Assembly (NCBI RefSeq): GCF_040081925.1
Contig: NZ_JBEBMF010000003.1
Location: forward strand, 720,336 to 784,335
DNA: 64,000 nt
Direction: 5' to 3'
Source: Mesorhizobium_K quangtriensis
Lineage (GTDB): Bacteria > Pseudomonadota > Alphaproteobacteria > Rhizobiales > Rhizobiaceae
Below the pieces are notes generated by a model. That model saw only the letters and a program-made list of their open reading frames with translations, was not told the origin of the DNA and searched no databases. Both the position numbers and the translations under genes were made by a program. Of the stretch, positions 8,328 to 18,274 are shown piece after piece (within the stretch, counting starts at the first letter, position 1; each line of letters begins with the position of its first letter).

Positions 8328-11210
8328 ATGCCAAACAAGATGCTTATCGACTCCTCCCACCCGGAGGAAACACGGGTTGTCGTCGTTCGCGGTAACCGCA
8401 TTGAAGAATTTGATTTCGAATCACAGGACAAGAAGCAACTCAAAGGAAATATCTATCTTGCGCGGGTTACCCGCGTAGAGCCGTCGCTTCAGGCTGCCTT
8501 TGTCGAATATGGTGGGAACCGTCACGGTTTCCTCGCCTTCAGCGAAATCCACCCTGACTACTACCAGATCCCGGTTGCCGACCGTCAGGCCCTGCTGCGT
8601 GCAGAGGCCGAGGAGGAAGAGGACGAGGACGAGGACGGTGAGGAACGCGAGCGCAGCCGCGGCAATCGCCGGCGTCGGCGCGGCGGCCGCAGCCGCGACA
8701 AGGGCGAGGACGGCGCCAGGGCAGCAGCGGAATCCGCTACCGAAGCGACTTCCGACGGTGAGCAGTCCGCAGAGGGCATAGAGGTTCTCGGCGATGTTTC
8801 TGTCGACGATGTCGTGGAAACCGACGAACCCGCTTCTGCAGGCGTCGAGGCGGCGGAAGACGCGACCGAACCGACGGCCGACGAGGACAGGCCTGAAGAA
8901 GGTGGCCCGAAGTCGATCGCAGCCGAGGTCGAGGTCGATGTCATCACCGAAGACCTGCCCGCGCTGGCCGAAAGCCCGGAAAGCGAGAGCGATGCCCGTG
9001 GGGTCGTAGAAGAGGTTCACGCCACTCACCATGATGACGAACACGAGCACGAGGTGGAATCGGTCGGGGCCGAGGACGCGCTTGAAGAAGTGCGCAATCG
9101 CCGCAAGCCGCCGCGCCGCCACTACAAGATCCAGGAAGTAATCAAGCGCCGGCAGATCCTGCTCGTGCAGGTCGTCAAGGAAGAGCGCGGCAACAAGGGC
9201 GCGGCGCTGACCACGTACCTTTCGCTTGCCGGCCGCTATTCAGTGCTGATGCCGAACACCGCGCGCGGCGGCGGCATTTCGCGCAAAATCACCAATGCGC
9301 AGGACCGCAAGCGCCTGAAGGAAGTCGTCAGCGACCTCGAAGTGCCGCAGGGCATGGGCGTCATCCTGCGCACCGCAGGCGAAAGCCGCACCAAGGCTGA
9401 GATCAAGCGCGACTACGAATATCTGATGCGGCTCTGGGACAATGTGCGCGAGCTTACGCTCAAGTCCACCGCTCCTGCTCTCGTTTATGAGGAAGGCTCG
9501 CTGATCAAGCGGTCCGTGCGCGACCTCTACAACAAGGACATCGACGAGATTCTCGTCGCCGGTGAGGAAGGCTACCGGGAAGCAAAAGACTTCATGCGGA
9601 TGCTGATGCCGAGCCATGCGAAGGTGGTCCAGCCGTATCGCGAGACGACCCCTCTCTTTGCCCGCTTCGGCATGGAGGCCCAACTCGACAAGATGCTGCA
9701 GCCGCAGGTGACGCTGAAGAGCGGCGGCTACCTCATCATCAACCAGACAGAGGCGCTGGTTGCGATCGACGTCAACTCCGGACGCTCGACGCGCGAGCAT
9801 TCGATCGAGGAAACGGCGCTCCACACAAACCTCGAAGCCGCCGAGGAAGTCGCCCGGCAACTGCGCCTGCGTGACCTTGCGGGCCTGATCGTCATCGACT
9901 TCATCGACATGGAGGAGAACCGCAACAACCGTGCGGTCGAGAAGCGCCTCAAGGATCATCTCAAGAACGACAGGGCGCGCATCCAGCTTGGCCGTATCTC
10001 GCATTTCGGCCTGATGGAGATGAGCCGCCAGCGCATCCGCGCCAGCGTGCTGGAATCGACGATGAAGCCCTGCCCGCATTGCGGCGGGACCGGTCATGTG
10101 CGCTCGGATTCTTCCGTTGCGCTGATGGTCGTGCGTGCGATCGAGGAATTCCTGCTCAAGGATTCGCGCAACCACATAACCGTCAAGACGCCCTCGTCGA
10201 CGGCCCTTTACATGCTCAACCACAAGCGCAGCACGTTGACAGAACTGGAGGCGCGCTTCGGCCTGGCGATCACGATCGAGGTCGATGAAACCGTTGGCGC
10301 GCAGCACTACGTTATCACGCGCGGCGCGGTTGCCGAAAAGCCGGTTGGTTTCCAGGAGCATCAGTTCCTGGCGCCGCCCCCCGTCGAGGAAGACGATGAC
10401 GACGACCTTGTCATCGAGGCCGAGGCTGAGGAAGAAGCGGTCGAGCAGAGGCCGCAGCAGAACCAGCAGCGTCATGCCGAGAACGGCGAGGAAGGCAACC
10501 GCAAGCGCCGTCGCCGTCGTCGTCGCCGCGGTGGACGTGATCGCGACCGCGAGCACGACCAGAACGGCGCATCGGACGCCGTAGTAGCTGACGCACCTTC
10601 GGTCTCGCCGGCCGAGGCGGAGTTTGCGGCGAGCGAGTCCGACCTCGACGTTGATGCCGAGGGTTCCGAGACCGAAGCGATTGCGGAAGCCGAAGCCGGT
10701 ACCGCCGTCGTCGCAGACGATGGACAGGCCAAGAAGCGCCGGCGCGGCAAGCGTGGCGGCAAGCGAAACCGTCGCGAAGGCGACGAGCAGGAAGCTGAAG
10801 CTGGGACGTCTGACGAGGCTGGCGACGAGGTCGAGGCTGTAGCGGAAGTTTCGATGGAAGAGACTGTCGAAGCCGTGGCGGTCGAGCCCGTCGTGGAAAC
10901 GGCCGAACCCGAAGAGCCGAAGAAGAAGCCGAAGCGCGCCTCCCGGGCGAAGAAAAAGGCCGCCGAGCCCGAGGAAGCGGCAGCGATCGAGGTCGCCGTT
11001 GAGGATACGACGGTTGTGGCTGCAGCACCGGAGGAGCCGGCGGCGATCGTCCCGCCAGTTGCCGAAGAGACCGAAAGCGCTCCGGCCGCAAAATCCAATG
11101 GCGAGCCGCCGAAGCCGGTTGTGTCATCCACTCTGTCGGAAGGGCAGGAAAAGCCTGCCGACGACCAGCCCAAGAAGGGCGGTTGGTGGCAAAGGCGCGG
11201 CTTCTTCTGA
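8328..11210 (+). CDS. rne: Ribonuclease E
   Basis: The 960-residue endoribonuclease that starts mRNA decay and processes rRNA and tRNA. The S1 domain begins near residue 38 (GNIYLARVTRVEPSLQAAF) and is interrupted by a long acidic Glu/Asp-rich insertion at about residues 90-262, as in other alphaproteobacteria, before resuming near YKIQEVIKRRQ. The catalytic DNase-I-like core shows AIDVNSGR near residue 479 and VIDFIDM near 523, which hold the metal-binding aspartates. The zinc-link CPHCGG lies at residues 582-587. The C-terminal 300 residues are low-complexity, with Arg-rich blocks (RRRRRRRRGG near 727) and acidic repeats, as expected for the RNA- and degradosome-binding tail. ATG at 8328 follows GGAGGG. 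It ends at a clear terminator. Confidence 0.97.
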   Translation: MPNKMLIDSSHPEETRVVVVRGNRIEEFDFESQDKKQLKGNIYLARVTRVEPSLQAAFVEYGGNRHGFLAFSEIHPDYYQIPVADRQALLRAEAEEEEDEDEDGEERERSRGNRRRRRGGRSRDKGEDGARAAAESATEATSDGEQSAEGIEVLGDVSVDDVVETDEPASAGVEAAEDATEPTADEDRPEEGGPKSIAAEVEVDVITEDLPALAESPESESDARGVVEEVHATHHDDEHEHEVESVGAEDALEEVRNRRKPPRRHYKIQEVIKRRQILLVQVVKEERGNKGAALTTYLSLAGRYSVLMPNTARGGGISRKITNAQDRKRLKEVVSDLEVPQGMGVILRTAGESRTKAEIKRDYEYLMRLWDNVRELTLKSTAPALVYEEGSLIKRSVRDLYNKDIDEILVAGEEGYREAKDFMRMLMPSHAKVVQPYRETTPLFARFGMEAQLDKMLQPQVTLKSGGYLIINQTEALVAIDVNSGRSTREHSIEETALHTNLEAAEEVARQLRLRDLAGLIVIDFIDMEENRNNRAVEKRLKDHLKNDRARIQLGRISHFGLMEMSRQRIRASVLESTMKPCPHCGGTGHVRSDSSVALMVVRAIEEFLLKDSRNHITVKTPSSTALYMLNHKRSTLTELEARFGLAITIEVDETVGAQHYVITRGAVAEKPVGFQEHQFLAPPPVEEDDDDDLVIEAEAEEEAVEQRPQQNQQRHAENGEEGNRKRRRRRRRRGGRDRDREHDQNGASDAVVADAPSVSPAEAEFAASESDLDVDAEGSETEAIAEAEAGTAVVADDGQAKKRRRGKRGGKRNRREGDEQEAEAGTSDEAGDEVEAVAEVSMEETVEAVAVEPVVETAEPEEPKKKPKRASRAKKKAAEPEEAAAIEVAVEDTTVVAAAPEEPAAIVPPVAEETESAPAAKSNGEPPKPVVSSTLSEGQEKPADDQPKKGGWWQRRGFF

Positions 11211-11248
11211 GACCGGGCCGCAATCCGGCGGCCAAGTGAATGTAATAA

Positions 11249-11274
11249 AAAGGCGCGGTCCAAACCGCGCCTTT
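11249..11274. terminator. Bidirectional Rho-independent terminator after rne
   Basis: A perfect 11-base-pair stem (AAAGGCGCGGT with its complement) around a CCAA loop, A-rich on the left and T-rich on the right, lies 38 bases after the rne stop and 20 bases from the end of the convergent cytochrome gene. It can serve both. Confidence 0.88.
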
Positions 11275-11293
11275 CTTGTATTGGCAGAGCCGG

Positions 11294-11758
11294 TCAGGGC
11301 ATCTGCGGTTCGAAAACGATGAAGGGCGTGGTCGGTTTGACGCCGGGCTCCACGTAGTCAGGCGCCGGAGCACCCGGCTCGCCGAGCGACTTCACATAGC
11401 GGTAGAAAGAGCGCAGTTCGTCTTCCTTCATTCCGTGTACGCCGAACCAGGGCATCGGCGGCCGCGTCTTGAAAGTATGGCCGTACTCGACGAATTCGTC
11501 CTCACCCATTTTCGATAGCGTGATGCGCAGGTTGGACGGATAGGTGGTGCCCCAGGGCCCCTTGAAGCCGATGGCACTGCCGCGTAGCGCCCGTTCCGGG
11601 TCGATCTGCCCGCCGCTGACGGCGTAGCCGTCGGTATGGCAGTCATGGCAGCCGCCGATGATGGAGATCCGCAAGCCTTCTTCCACCGAAATGTCTTCCG
11701 CCAATGCGTACGGAACTGCCGCGATTATCAGGCCCGCGGCGATGACGAATTGTCTCAT
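11294..11758 (-). CDS. Periplasmic c-type cytochrome
   Basis: A 154-residue exported protein. The signal peptide MRQFVIAAGLIIAAVPYALA is followed by a single haem-attachment motif CHDCH (CXXCH) near residue 37, in GGCHDCHTDGYAVSG. A likely methionine ligand lies in RPPMPWFGVHGM near residue 108. The pattern matches small cytochromes c of electron-transfer chains; the redox partner is unknown. The frame is open upstream to 11875, but ATG at 11758 is the start that gives a proper signal peptide. The ACT-domain gene upstream on the same strand ends at 11876, so they may be co-transcribed with a 117-base gap. Confidence 0.9.
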   Translation of the reverse strand: MRQFVIAAGLIIAAVPYALAEDISVEEGLRISIIGGCHDCHTDGYAVSGGQIDPERALRGSAIGFKGPWGTTYPSNLRITLSKMGEDEFVEYGHTFKTRPPMPWFGVHGMKEDELRSFYRYVKSLGEPGAPAPDYVEPGVKPTTPFIVFEPQMP

Positions 11759-11875
11759 TCTGCTGGCTCCCTCAATGTCGGCTGAGAAGTCGCTGATCCC
11801 GGTAACGGCCGGATGGCGCAGATTACCAGATGCCGTTACGCAAGTGTTGCCTGGAGCGGAGCGGCTTTCGGACAA

Positions 11876-12283
11876 TCAGGCCATATTGTCCCTCACCAAC
11901 CGCATCAGCACCTGCATCGCCTCGTCTGTCCGATCTGCCGGCACAAACAGATGATCGTGGAAATAGGCCGAGACCGGGTTCACGCCCATACCGGCTGCTG
12001 CGAGCCGCGTGGCGATGACGGCCAGGAAGCCGACCGCCTCAAGTGAGGAATACACGTTCAGCGTGATCATCCGGCTCGGAAACGCAAAGGCCAGTCCCGC
12101 CAGCCTCGCTTCGCTTTCCGGAAGGACAAGCGTAACGCCTTCCTTCTCGCGAAAGATCATCACCGGTTCGACGCCGGAGGGCACCGTTTCTCCAGGCGGC
12201 AAGGTCGCAAAGACGTAGACGCCCGGCAAAAGCTCCGGCGACATCGACCCGAGAAGGTTCTGCAGGTCGGTTTCGCCGGTCAT
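11876..12283 (-). CDS. ACT-domain protein (DUF2241-like)
   Basis: A 135-residue cytosolic protein. It resembles the small two-part ACT proteins annotated as DUF2241: an N-terminal part with PGVYVFATLPPGE near residue 20 and a C-terminal ACT half beginning ITLNVYSSLEAVGFLAVIATRLAAAG and ending in the FVPADRTDEAMQVL stretch. ACT domains bind amino acids or similar small ligands and regulate metabolism, but no partner enzyme is encoded next to it. It starts three bases after the stop of mfd (12287) on the same strand, so translation of the two is probably linked. The function beyond ligand binding is unknown. Confidence 0.8.
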   Translation of the reverse strand: MTGETDLQNLLGSMSPELLPGVYVFATLPPGETVPSGVEPVMIFREKEGVTLVLPESEARLAGLAFAFPSRMITLNVYSSLEAVGFLAVIATRLAAAGMGVNPVSAYFHDHLFVPADRTDEAMQVLMRLVRDNMA

Positions 12284-12286
12284 GCC

Positions 12287-15200
12287 TCAGGCGGCCTTCG
12301 ACGCCATGCGCGCGAGCTGGGTCATCACAACCGCCGAACCGGCCAGCCGCTTGTCGGCGCTCGGCCAGTCGCGGATGAAGACGATGCTATGGTCGGGGCG
12401 TATCTTCGCCAAGGAGCCCTGCTCGCCGATATAGCGGACAAGCCCCGCCGGATCGGGGAACTGCTTGTTGCGGAAATGGATGACGACGCCCTTGGGGCCC
12501 GCATCCAGCTTTTCGACATTGGCCTGTCGGCACAGCGCCTTGATGAAGACGATCTTGAGCAGGTGCTGAACCTCGTCCGGCAACGGACCGAAGCGGTCGA
12601 TCAGTTCAGCGCCGAAGGCATCGATCTCTTCCGGCGTCTCCAGATCGCCCAAGCGACGGTAAAGCGCGAGGCGCAACTGGAGGTCCGGCACATAGGCTTC
12701 CGGGATCATGACTGCGGTGCCGACCGTGATCTGCGGCGACCAGCCGCCATCGACTGCCTCACCGGTGTCGCGGATTTCGGCGACCGCCTCCTCAAGCATC
12801 TGCTGATAGAGCTCGAAGCCGACTTCCTTGATATGGCCGGATTGCTCTTCGCCGAGCAGATTGCCTGCTCCACGAATATCCAGGTCGTGGCTGGCGAGCT
12901 GGAAACCCGCGCCAAGCGTATCCAGCGACTGCAGCACCTTCAGGCGGCGGTCGGCGGTGTCGGTCAGCTTGCGGTTCGCCGGCAGGGTGAAGAGCGCGTA
13001 GGCGCGCAGCTTCGAGCGCCCTACCCGCCCGCGCAACTGGTAGAGCTGCGCCAGCCCGAACATGTCAGCACGGTGCACGATCAGCGTGTTCGCGGTCGGG
13101 ACGTCGAGACCGGATTCCACGATGGTGGTCGACAGCAGCACGTCGTACTGGCCGTCGTAGAAGGCGTTCATGATGTCGTCGAGCTCGCCGGGCGGCATCT
13201 GGCCGTGGGCGGTGGCGAATTTCAGTTCCGGCACCTGCTCGCGCAGGAAGCTGCCGACCTCGTCCAGATCGGCGATGCGCGGGACGACGTAAAAACTCTG
13301 CCCCCCGCGATAGCGTTCGCGCAGGAGCGTTTCGCGGATCACCAGCGGATCGAAGGGCGAAATGAAGGTGCGCACCGCCATGCGGTCGACCGGCGGCGTG
13401 GCGATCAGCGACAGTTCGCGAACGCCCGTCAGCGCCAGTTGCAGCGTGCGCGGAATAGGCGTCGCGGACAACGTGAGAACATGCACGTCGCTTTTCAGTT
13501 CCTTCAGGCGTTCCTTGTGCTTGACGCCGAAATGCTGCTCCTCGTCGATGATCAGCAGGCCGAGGTTCTTGAAGGAAATGGAGCTGCCAAGCAGCGCGTG
13601 CGTTCCGACCACGATATCCACGGTGCCGTCTGCAAGCCCCTTCTTCGTTTCGGCAAGCTCCTTCGCACCAACAAGGCGCGACGCCTGCCTGACCGTAATC
13701 GGAAGTCCCGCGAAGCGCTGCGAAAACGTCTTGAAATGCTGGCGCGACAGCAGCGTGGTGGGCACCACGACCGCGACCTGCACACCCTCCATCGCCGCGA
13801 CGAAAGCGGCGCGCAACGCGACTTCGGTCTTGCCGAAGCCGACGTCGCCGCAGATCAGACGATCCATCGGACGGCCGAGAGACAGGTCGTCCAGCACGGA
13901 GTCGATGGCGTTCTGTTGGTCGTCGGTCTCCTCGTAGGGAAAACGGGCGGAGAACTCGCCGTAGAGCCCTTCCGGCGCGTTGAACGCCTTGGCGGTGCGC
14001 ATCTTGCGCTCGGCCGCGATGCGAATGAGCTGGCCCGCCATCTCCAGCAGGCGGCGCTTCAGCTTCGCCTTGCGCGACTGCCATGCGCCGCCGCCAAGCC
14101 TGTCGAGCTGCGCCTCGGCGGAGTCCGACCCGTAGCGCGACAGCAGTTCGATGTTTTCGACCGGAAGGTAGAGGCGTCCGTCGCCGGCATAGTGGATTTC
14201 GAGGCAGTCGTGCGGGGCACCCGCCGCCTCGATCGTCTTCAGGCCGATGAAGCGGCCGATCCCGTGGTCGGCATGGACGACGATGTCGCCAGCCGACAGC
14301 GACGCGGCCTCGGCAATGAAATCGGACGCCTTCTTGCGGCGCTTGGAGCGGCGGACCAGACGGTCGCCCAGAATGTCCTGCTCGGCGACCACCACCAGCC
14401 GGTCGGTCTCGAAACCCGCTTCCAGAGGCAGGACAGCCGCACCGACCTGCCCGGCCTCGAGTTTCTCGATGTCGGCCAGGGTGGCGACCGGCTTGAGGTT
14501 GCCGAGCTTGTGTTCGACGAGGATCTGCGTCAGCCGATCGAGCGAGCCGTCGCTCCAACCGGCAACCACGACTCGGCGCTTGGCGGCGCGGACGGAGGAG
14601 ATGTGATCGACGGCGGCCTGAAAGACATTGGCGTTGGGGTCGGCGCGTTCCTCGGCGAAGGAGCGTCCGGCGCGCGACCCCGCGTGCAGGACCGTGCGTG
14701 GACCGGCATCGGGCGTATCGAAGGGCGTGAACTCGATGGCCAGATGGTCGGGCAGCGCGGCCGCAATGTCGTCGGGTGTCAAGTACAGCAAGCCGGGCGG
14801 CGTCGGCTTGTAGGGCACCGCCTCCTTGAGCGCCGCGCTCGCCTGCTGGCGGCGCGCCTCGTAGTAATCGAGGATCAGCTTGTTACGCTCGTCCAACGCT
14901 TCTTTCGCGAGGTGGTCGAAGACGACAGGCGCGCCCGGCAGGTAGTCGAACAGCGTTTCCAGCCGCTCGTAGTAGAAAGGCAGCCAGTGCTCCATGCCGG
15001 CGAAGCGCCTGCCCTCGCTGATGGCCGCGTAAAGCCCGTCATCGCGCGACGGCGCGCCGAACGCCTCGATGTAGTTGCGCCTGAAACGGCTGATCGTCTC
15101 GGGCGTCAGCATCACCTCGGTCATCGGCTGGAGCGTGACCTGCGGCTGAGCACCCGTGGTGCGCTGCGTCGCGACATCGAAGGCGCGGATCGTCTCCAGC

Positions 15201-15784
15201 GTGTCGCCAAAGAAATCGAGCCGCAGCGCCTCGTCAGCGCCCGGCGCAAAGAGGTCGAGAATGCCGCCGCGCACGGCGAACTCGCCGACATCGCGTACCG
15301 TGGGCACGCGCTCGAAACCGGATTTCTCCAGCCGCGAGATCAGTTCATTCATGTTGACCTGATTGCCGGGCTTGGCGCGGAACCCTTGCGCCTCGATCAC
15401 CTCAGCAGGCGGAACACGCTGGAGAAGCGCGTTGGCGGTCGTCACGATCAGTGCCCGGTGTGGCGACTTCCGCAAGGATGCCATCGCCGCCAGCGCGTCG
15501 AGACGACGGGCGGCCGCGTCAGCGCCGGGCGAAACCCGGTCATAGGGCAGGCAGTCCCACGCCGGAAACTCCAGAACCGGCAGGTCCGGCGCGACGAATG
15601 CGAGCGCGTCGATGATGGCCGGCAGGCGCTGGCCGTCGCGCGCGACGAAAAGGACGGGACCGTCAGGCGAGGCCTCCGCAACGACGGAGGCGAGCGCGAA
15701 CGCCTCGAAGCCGTCCGCGACGCCATCGACGATAAACTGTCCGGTCCGGCTTTTCGGCAGGCCGATTTTTTCAAGCAGGCTCAT
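12287..15784 (-). CDS. mfd: Transcription-repair coupling factor
   Basis: A 1165-residue SF2 DNA translocase that removes RNA polymerase stalled at lesions and recruits UvrA. Length and architecture match the family: a UvrB-like N-terminal region (PVLEFPAWDCLPYDRVSP near residues 70-90); the RNA-polymerase-interacting CarD-like domain near residues 495-570 (GDIVVHADHGIGRFIGL); the helicase core with Walker A GDVGFGKT near residue 645 and Walker B IIDEEQHFG near 745; motif VI QLRGRVGRS; and the C-terminal TRCF domain. ATG at 15784 gives the standard N-terminus. It is followed by an ACT gene three bases on and preceded by sdhE 12 bases upstream. A 1254-codon open frame on the opposite strand is an antisense shadow. 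Confidence 0.98.
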   Translation of the reverse strand: MSLLEKIGLPKSRTGQFIVDGVADGFEAFALASVVAEASPDGPVLFVARDGQRLPAIIDALAFVAPDLPVLEFPAWDCLPYDRVSPGADAAARRLDALAAMASLRKSPHRALIVTTANALLQRVPPAEVIEAQGFRAKPGNQVNMNELISRLEKSGFERVPTVRDVGEFAVRGGILDLFAPGADEALRLDFFGDTLETIRAFDVATQRTTGAQPQVTLQPMTEVMLTPETISRFRRNYIEAFGAPSRDDGLYAAISEGRRFAGMEHWLPFYYERLETLFDYLPGAPVVFDHLAKEALDERNKLILDYYEARRQQASAALKEAVPYKPTPPGLLYLTPDDIAAALPDHLAIEFTPFDTPDAGPRTVLHAGSRAGRSFAEERADPNANVFQAAVDHISSVRAAKRRVVVAGWSDGSLDRLTQILVEHKLGNLKPVATLADIEKLEAGQVGAAVLPLEAGFETDRLVVVAEQDILGDRLVRRSKRRKKASDFIAEAASLSAGDIVVHADHGIGRFIGLKTIEAAGAPHDCLEIHYAGDGRLYLPVENIELLSRYGSDSAEAQLDRLGGGAWQSRKAKLKRRLLEMAGQLIRIAAERKMRTAKAFNAPEGLYGEFSARFPYEETDDQQNAIDSVLDDLSLGRPMDRLICGDVGFGKTEVALRAAFVAAMEGVQVAVVVPTTLLSRQHFKTFSQRFAGLPITVRQASRLVGAKELAETKKGLADGTVDIVVGTHALLGSSISFKNLGLLIIDEEQHFGVKHKERLKELKSDVHVLTLSATPIPRTLQLALTGVRELSLIATPPVDRMAVRTFISPFDPLVIRETLLRERYRGGQSFYVVPRIADLDEVGSFLREQVPELKFATAHGQMPPGELDDIMNAFYDGQYDVLLSTTIVESGLDVPTANTLIVHRADMFGLAQLYQLRGRVGRSKLRAYALFTLPANRKLTDTADRRLKVLQSLDTLGAGFQLASHDLDIRGAGNLLGEEQSGHIKEVGFELYQQMLEEAVAEIRDTGEAVDGGWSPQITVGTAVMIPEAYVPDLQLRLALYRRLGDLETPEEIDAFGAELIDRFGPLPDEVQHLLKIVFIKALCRQANVEKLDAGPKGVVIHFRNKQFPDPAGLVRYIGEQGSLAKIRPDHSIVFIRDWPSADKRLAGSAVVMTQLARMASKAA

Positions 15785-15796
15785 GAAATCAAGTCT

Positions 15797-16078
15797 TCAG
15801 GCGGCCCGGGAGGCCATGATCTTTTTCAAAAGGGGCGTGTCGAACGCGGCGGGGACCGGATTTGTGCCGGTGACCCAGGCGAGGAGGTCGGCGTCCTGCA
15901 ACTCCAGCAGATGCTCATATTGGTCCAATTCGGCGTCGGTCAAGGTCGCAAGCCCGGCATCTGCAAAACCGCCGAGGATCAGGTCCATCTCGCGTATCCC
16001 CCGATGCCACGAGCGGAACAACAGTTTGCGCCGCCGGTTGTCCAGTTCTTCGCCCGCAAATGCCGTGCCGGTCATCAT
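15797..16078 (-). CDS. sdhE: Succinate dehydrogenase assembly factor SdhE (FAD assembly factor)
   Basis: A 93-residue cytosolic protein. The RGxxE motif required for covalent attachment of FAD to the SdhA flavoprotein is present as HRGIREMD near residues 25-32. The rest fits the small helical fold: LDNRRRKLLFRSWHRG, then DAELDQYEHLLELQDADLL with conserved acidic and leucine positions. Two in-frame ATGs occur at the start (16078 and 16075). It lies 12 bases upstream of mfd on the same strand and is divergent from recG, whose start is 84 bases away; recG-sdhE-mfd neighbourhoods are usual in Rhizobiales. Confidence 0.92.
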   Translation of the reverse strand: MMTGTAFAGEELDNRRRKLLFRSWHRGIREMDLILGGFADAGLATLTDAELDQYEHLLELQDADLLAWVTGTNPVPAAFDTPLLKKIMASRAA

Positions 16079-16162
16079 CCAGTCCCTTTGCGAGGCGGGT
16101 ATAACGTGGACATCGGCAGTTGTCAGCTTTGCGGAAGGACCATTCCTGCCTAAGTTCCCGCC

Positions 16163-18271
16163 ATGAGACCTTCCCTACTCGATCCGCTATTTGCGCCGGT
16201 CACCGCGCTGGAGGGTGTTGGGCCCAAGGTGGCCGCGCTGATCGAGAAGGTCGTGCCGGCCGACCTCGGCGATCGTCCGGCGCGCGTCGGCGACCTGCTT
16301 TTCACCCTGCCGCATTCGGTCATCGACCGGCGCAACCGGCCGGGCATCGCTGGCGCTGCGGAAGGATCCATCGTCACGCTGGAGGTGCGGATCGACCGCC
16401 ACCTGCCGCCGCCGCGCGGCAACCGCTCGGTGCCCTACCGCGTCTTTGCCCATGACGACACCGGCGAGATCGCGCTGACCTTTTTCCATGCCCATGCGGC
16501 CTATCTGGAAAAGCAGATGCCGGTCGGCGAGCACGTCGTCGTCTCCGGTCGCATGGAATGGTTCAATGGCCGTCCGTCGATGGTCCATCCCGACCATATC
16601 GCGCCCTTGTCGGGAGCCGACAGCCTGCCATTGGTCGAGCCGGTCTATCCGCTGACGGCGGGGCTGTCCGGAAAGGTGCTGCGCCGTGCCATCGGGCAGG
16701 CACTGGACAGGCTCCCGGAACTGCCCGACTGGCTCGAGCCCTCCGTCGCTAGGAAGCAGAGCTTTCCACCCTTTGCCGATGCGCTGAAACGCCTGCATGA
16801 TCCGCCGGACCCGCTCGCCGTGTCGCCGGAAGCGACGGCATGGCGGCGGCTTGCCTATGACGAGTTCCTGGCCGGCCAGTTGTCGCTCGCCCTCATGCGC
16901 GCCAACCTGCGCAGGCTTTCGGGCCGGCCTCTGACGGGCGACGGCAGGATCGAGGATGCGATCCGCAGCGCGCTGCCCTATTCGCTGACCGGCTCGCAGG
17001 AATTCGCTCTGGCTGAGATCAACGCCGACATGGCCGAGCCGGAGCGCATGCTCCGGCTACTGCAGGGCGATGTCGGCTCGGGCAAGACGGTGGTCGCGCT
17101 GCTTGCCATGGCCCGCGCGGTCGAGGCGGGCGGACAGGCGGCGCTCATGGCCCCGACCGAGATCCTCGCACGCCAGCATTTTGCGACGCTCGCGCCGCTG
17201 GCGGAACGCGCCGGTCTCAGGATCGCGGTACTTACCGGCCGGGAGAAAGGCCGCGAGCGCAGCACCACATTGGCGGGGCTCGAAGATGGGTCGATCGACA
17301 TCGTGGTGGGCACGCATGCGCTGTTCCAGGAGCAGGTGAAGTTCCGCGATCTCGTGCTCGCCGTGGTTGACGAGCAGCACCGTTTCGGCGTTCACCAGCG
17401 CCTCGCCATTACCGCGAAGGGAGATGCTCCCGACATGCTGGTCATGACTGCGACGCCCATACCGCGCACGCTCGTGCTGACCGCATTCGGGGACATGGAC
17501 GTGTCGCGCCTGACCGAAAAGCCTGCGGGCCGCAGGCCGATCAAGACGGTGACGCTGCCGCTCGATCGCATGGACCAACTGCTTGTCCGCATCTCTGACC
17601 AGATCGAAGAGGGCCAGAAAGTCTACTGGATCTGCCCGCTGGTCGAGGATTCCGACGAGATCAAGGTGACATCAGCCGAAGAGCGCTTCGCGACGCTGCG
17701 GCACGAGTTCGGCGATCTCGTCGGGCTTGTCCACGGCCGCATGAAGGGCGCGGAGAAGGACGAGGCGATGCGGGCCTTCAAGGATGGCGAGACCAAGATC
17801 CTCGTCGCGACGACCGTCATCGAGGTCGGGGTCGATGTGCCGGACGCGACGATCATGGTGATCGAACACGCCGAACGCTTCGGGCTGGCGCAGTTGCACC
17901 AGCTGCGCGGGCGCGTCGGGCGCGGTGACAAGGCGTCCTCCTGCGTCCTGCTCTACAAGGACCCGCTTGGCGAGACGGCGAAACGACGCCTGAGCGTGAT
18001 GCGCGAGACCGAGGACGGGTTCCTGATCTCCGAGGAAGACCTGAAACTACGCGGCGAAGGCGAGTTGCTGGGTTCCAGGCAGTCCGGCACGCCGGGGTTC
18101 CAGATCGCGCGCATCGAGTTCCACAGCGACCTGCTGGAGGTCGCCCGCGACGATGCACGACTTATCCTGTCGCAGGACCCGGAGTTGGAAACGGAGCGTG
18201 GCCAGGCGCTACGCGTGCTGCTCTATCTGTTCGGCCGCGACGAGGCCATCAGGCTGCTGCGAGCGGGCTGA
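16163..18271 (+). CDS. recG: ATP-dependent DNA helicase RecG
   Basis: A 702-residue helicase that regresses stalled replication forks and branch-migrates Holliday junctions. The N-terminal wedge (OB) domain covers about residues 60-160 (VTLEVRIDRHLPPPRG). The helicase core has Walker A GDVGSGKT near residue 302, the DEQH box VVDEQHRFGVHQR near 400, motif III TATPIPRT near 427 and motif VI QLHQLRGRVGRG near 580. Length matches the family (about 690-700). ATG at 16163 is preceded by only weak ribosome-site similarity but gives the family N-terminus SLLDPLFAPVTALEGVGPK. It converges on the DUF502 gene, which ends three bases after its stop. Confidence 0.97.
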   Translation: MRPSLLDPLFAPVTALEGVGPKVAALIEKVVPADLGDRPARVGDLLFTLPHSVIDRRNRPGIAGAAEGSIVTLEVRIDRHLPPPRGNRSVPYRVFAHDDTGEIALTFFHAHAAYLEKQMPVGEHVVVSGRMEWFNGRPSMVHPDHIAPLSGADSLPLVEPVYPLTAGLSGKVLRRAIGQALDRLPELPDWLEPSVARKQSFPPFADALKRLHDPPDPLAVSPEATAWRRLAYDEFLAGQLSLALMRANLRRLSGRPLTGDGRIEDAIRSALPYSLTGSQEFALAEINADMAEPERMLRLLQGDVGSGKTVVALLAMARAVEAGGQAALMAPTEILARQHFATLAPLAERAGLRIAVLTGREKGRERSTTLAGLEDGSIDIVVGTHALFQEQVKFRDLVLAVVDEQHRFGVHQRLAITAKGDAPDMLVMTATPIPRTLVLTAFGDMDVSRLTEKPAGRRPIKTVTLPLDRMDQLLVRISDQIEEGQKVYWICPLVEDSDEIKVTSAEERFATLRHEFGDLVGLVHGRMKGAEKDEAMRAFKDGETKILVATTVIEVGVDVPDATIMVIEHAERFGLAQLHQLRGRVGRGDKASSCVLLYKDPLGETAKRRLSVMRETEDGFLISEEDLKLRGEGELLGSRQSGTPGFQIARIEFHSDLLEVARDDARLILSQDPELETERGQALRVLLYLFGRDEAIRLLRAG

Positions 18272-18274
18272 TGC

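Noticed and set aside
12389..16153. 1254-codon open frame on the plus strand
   Set aside because: It lies wholly antisense to mfd and sdhE, which have complete motif sets; high GC third positions keep the opposite frame open.
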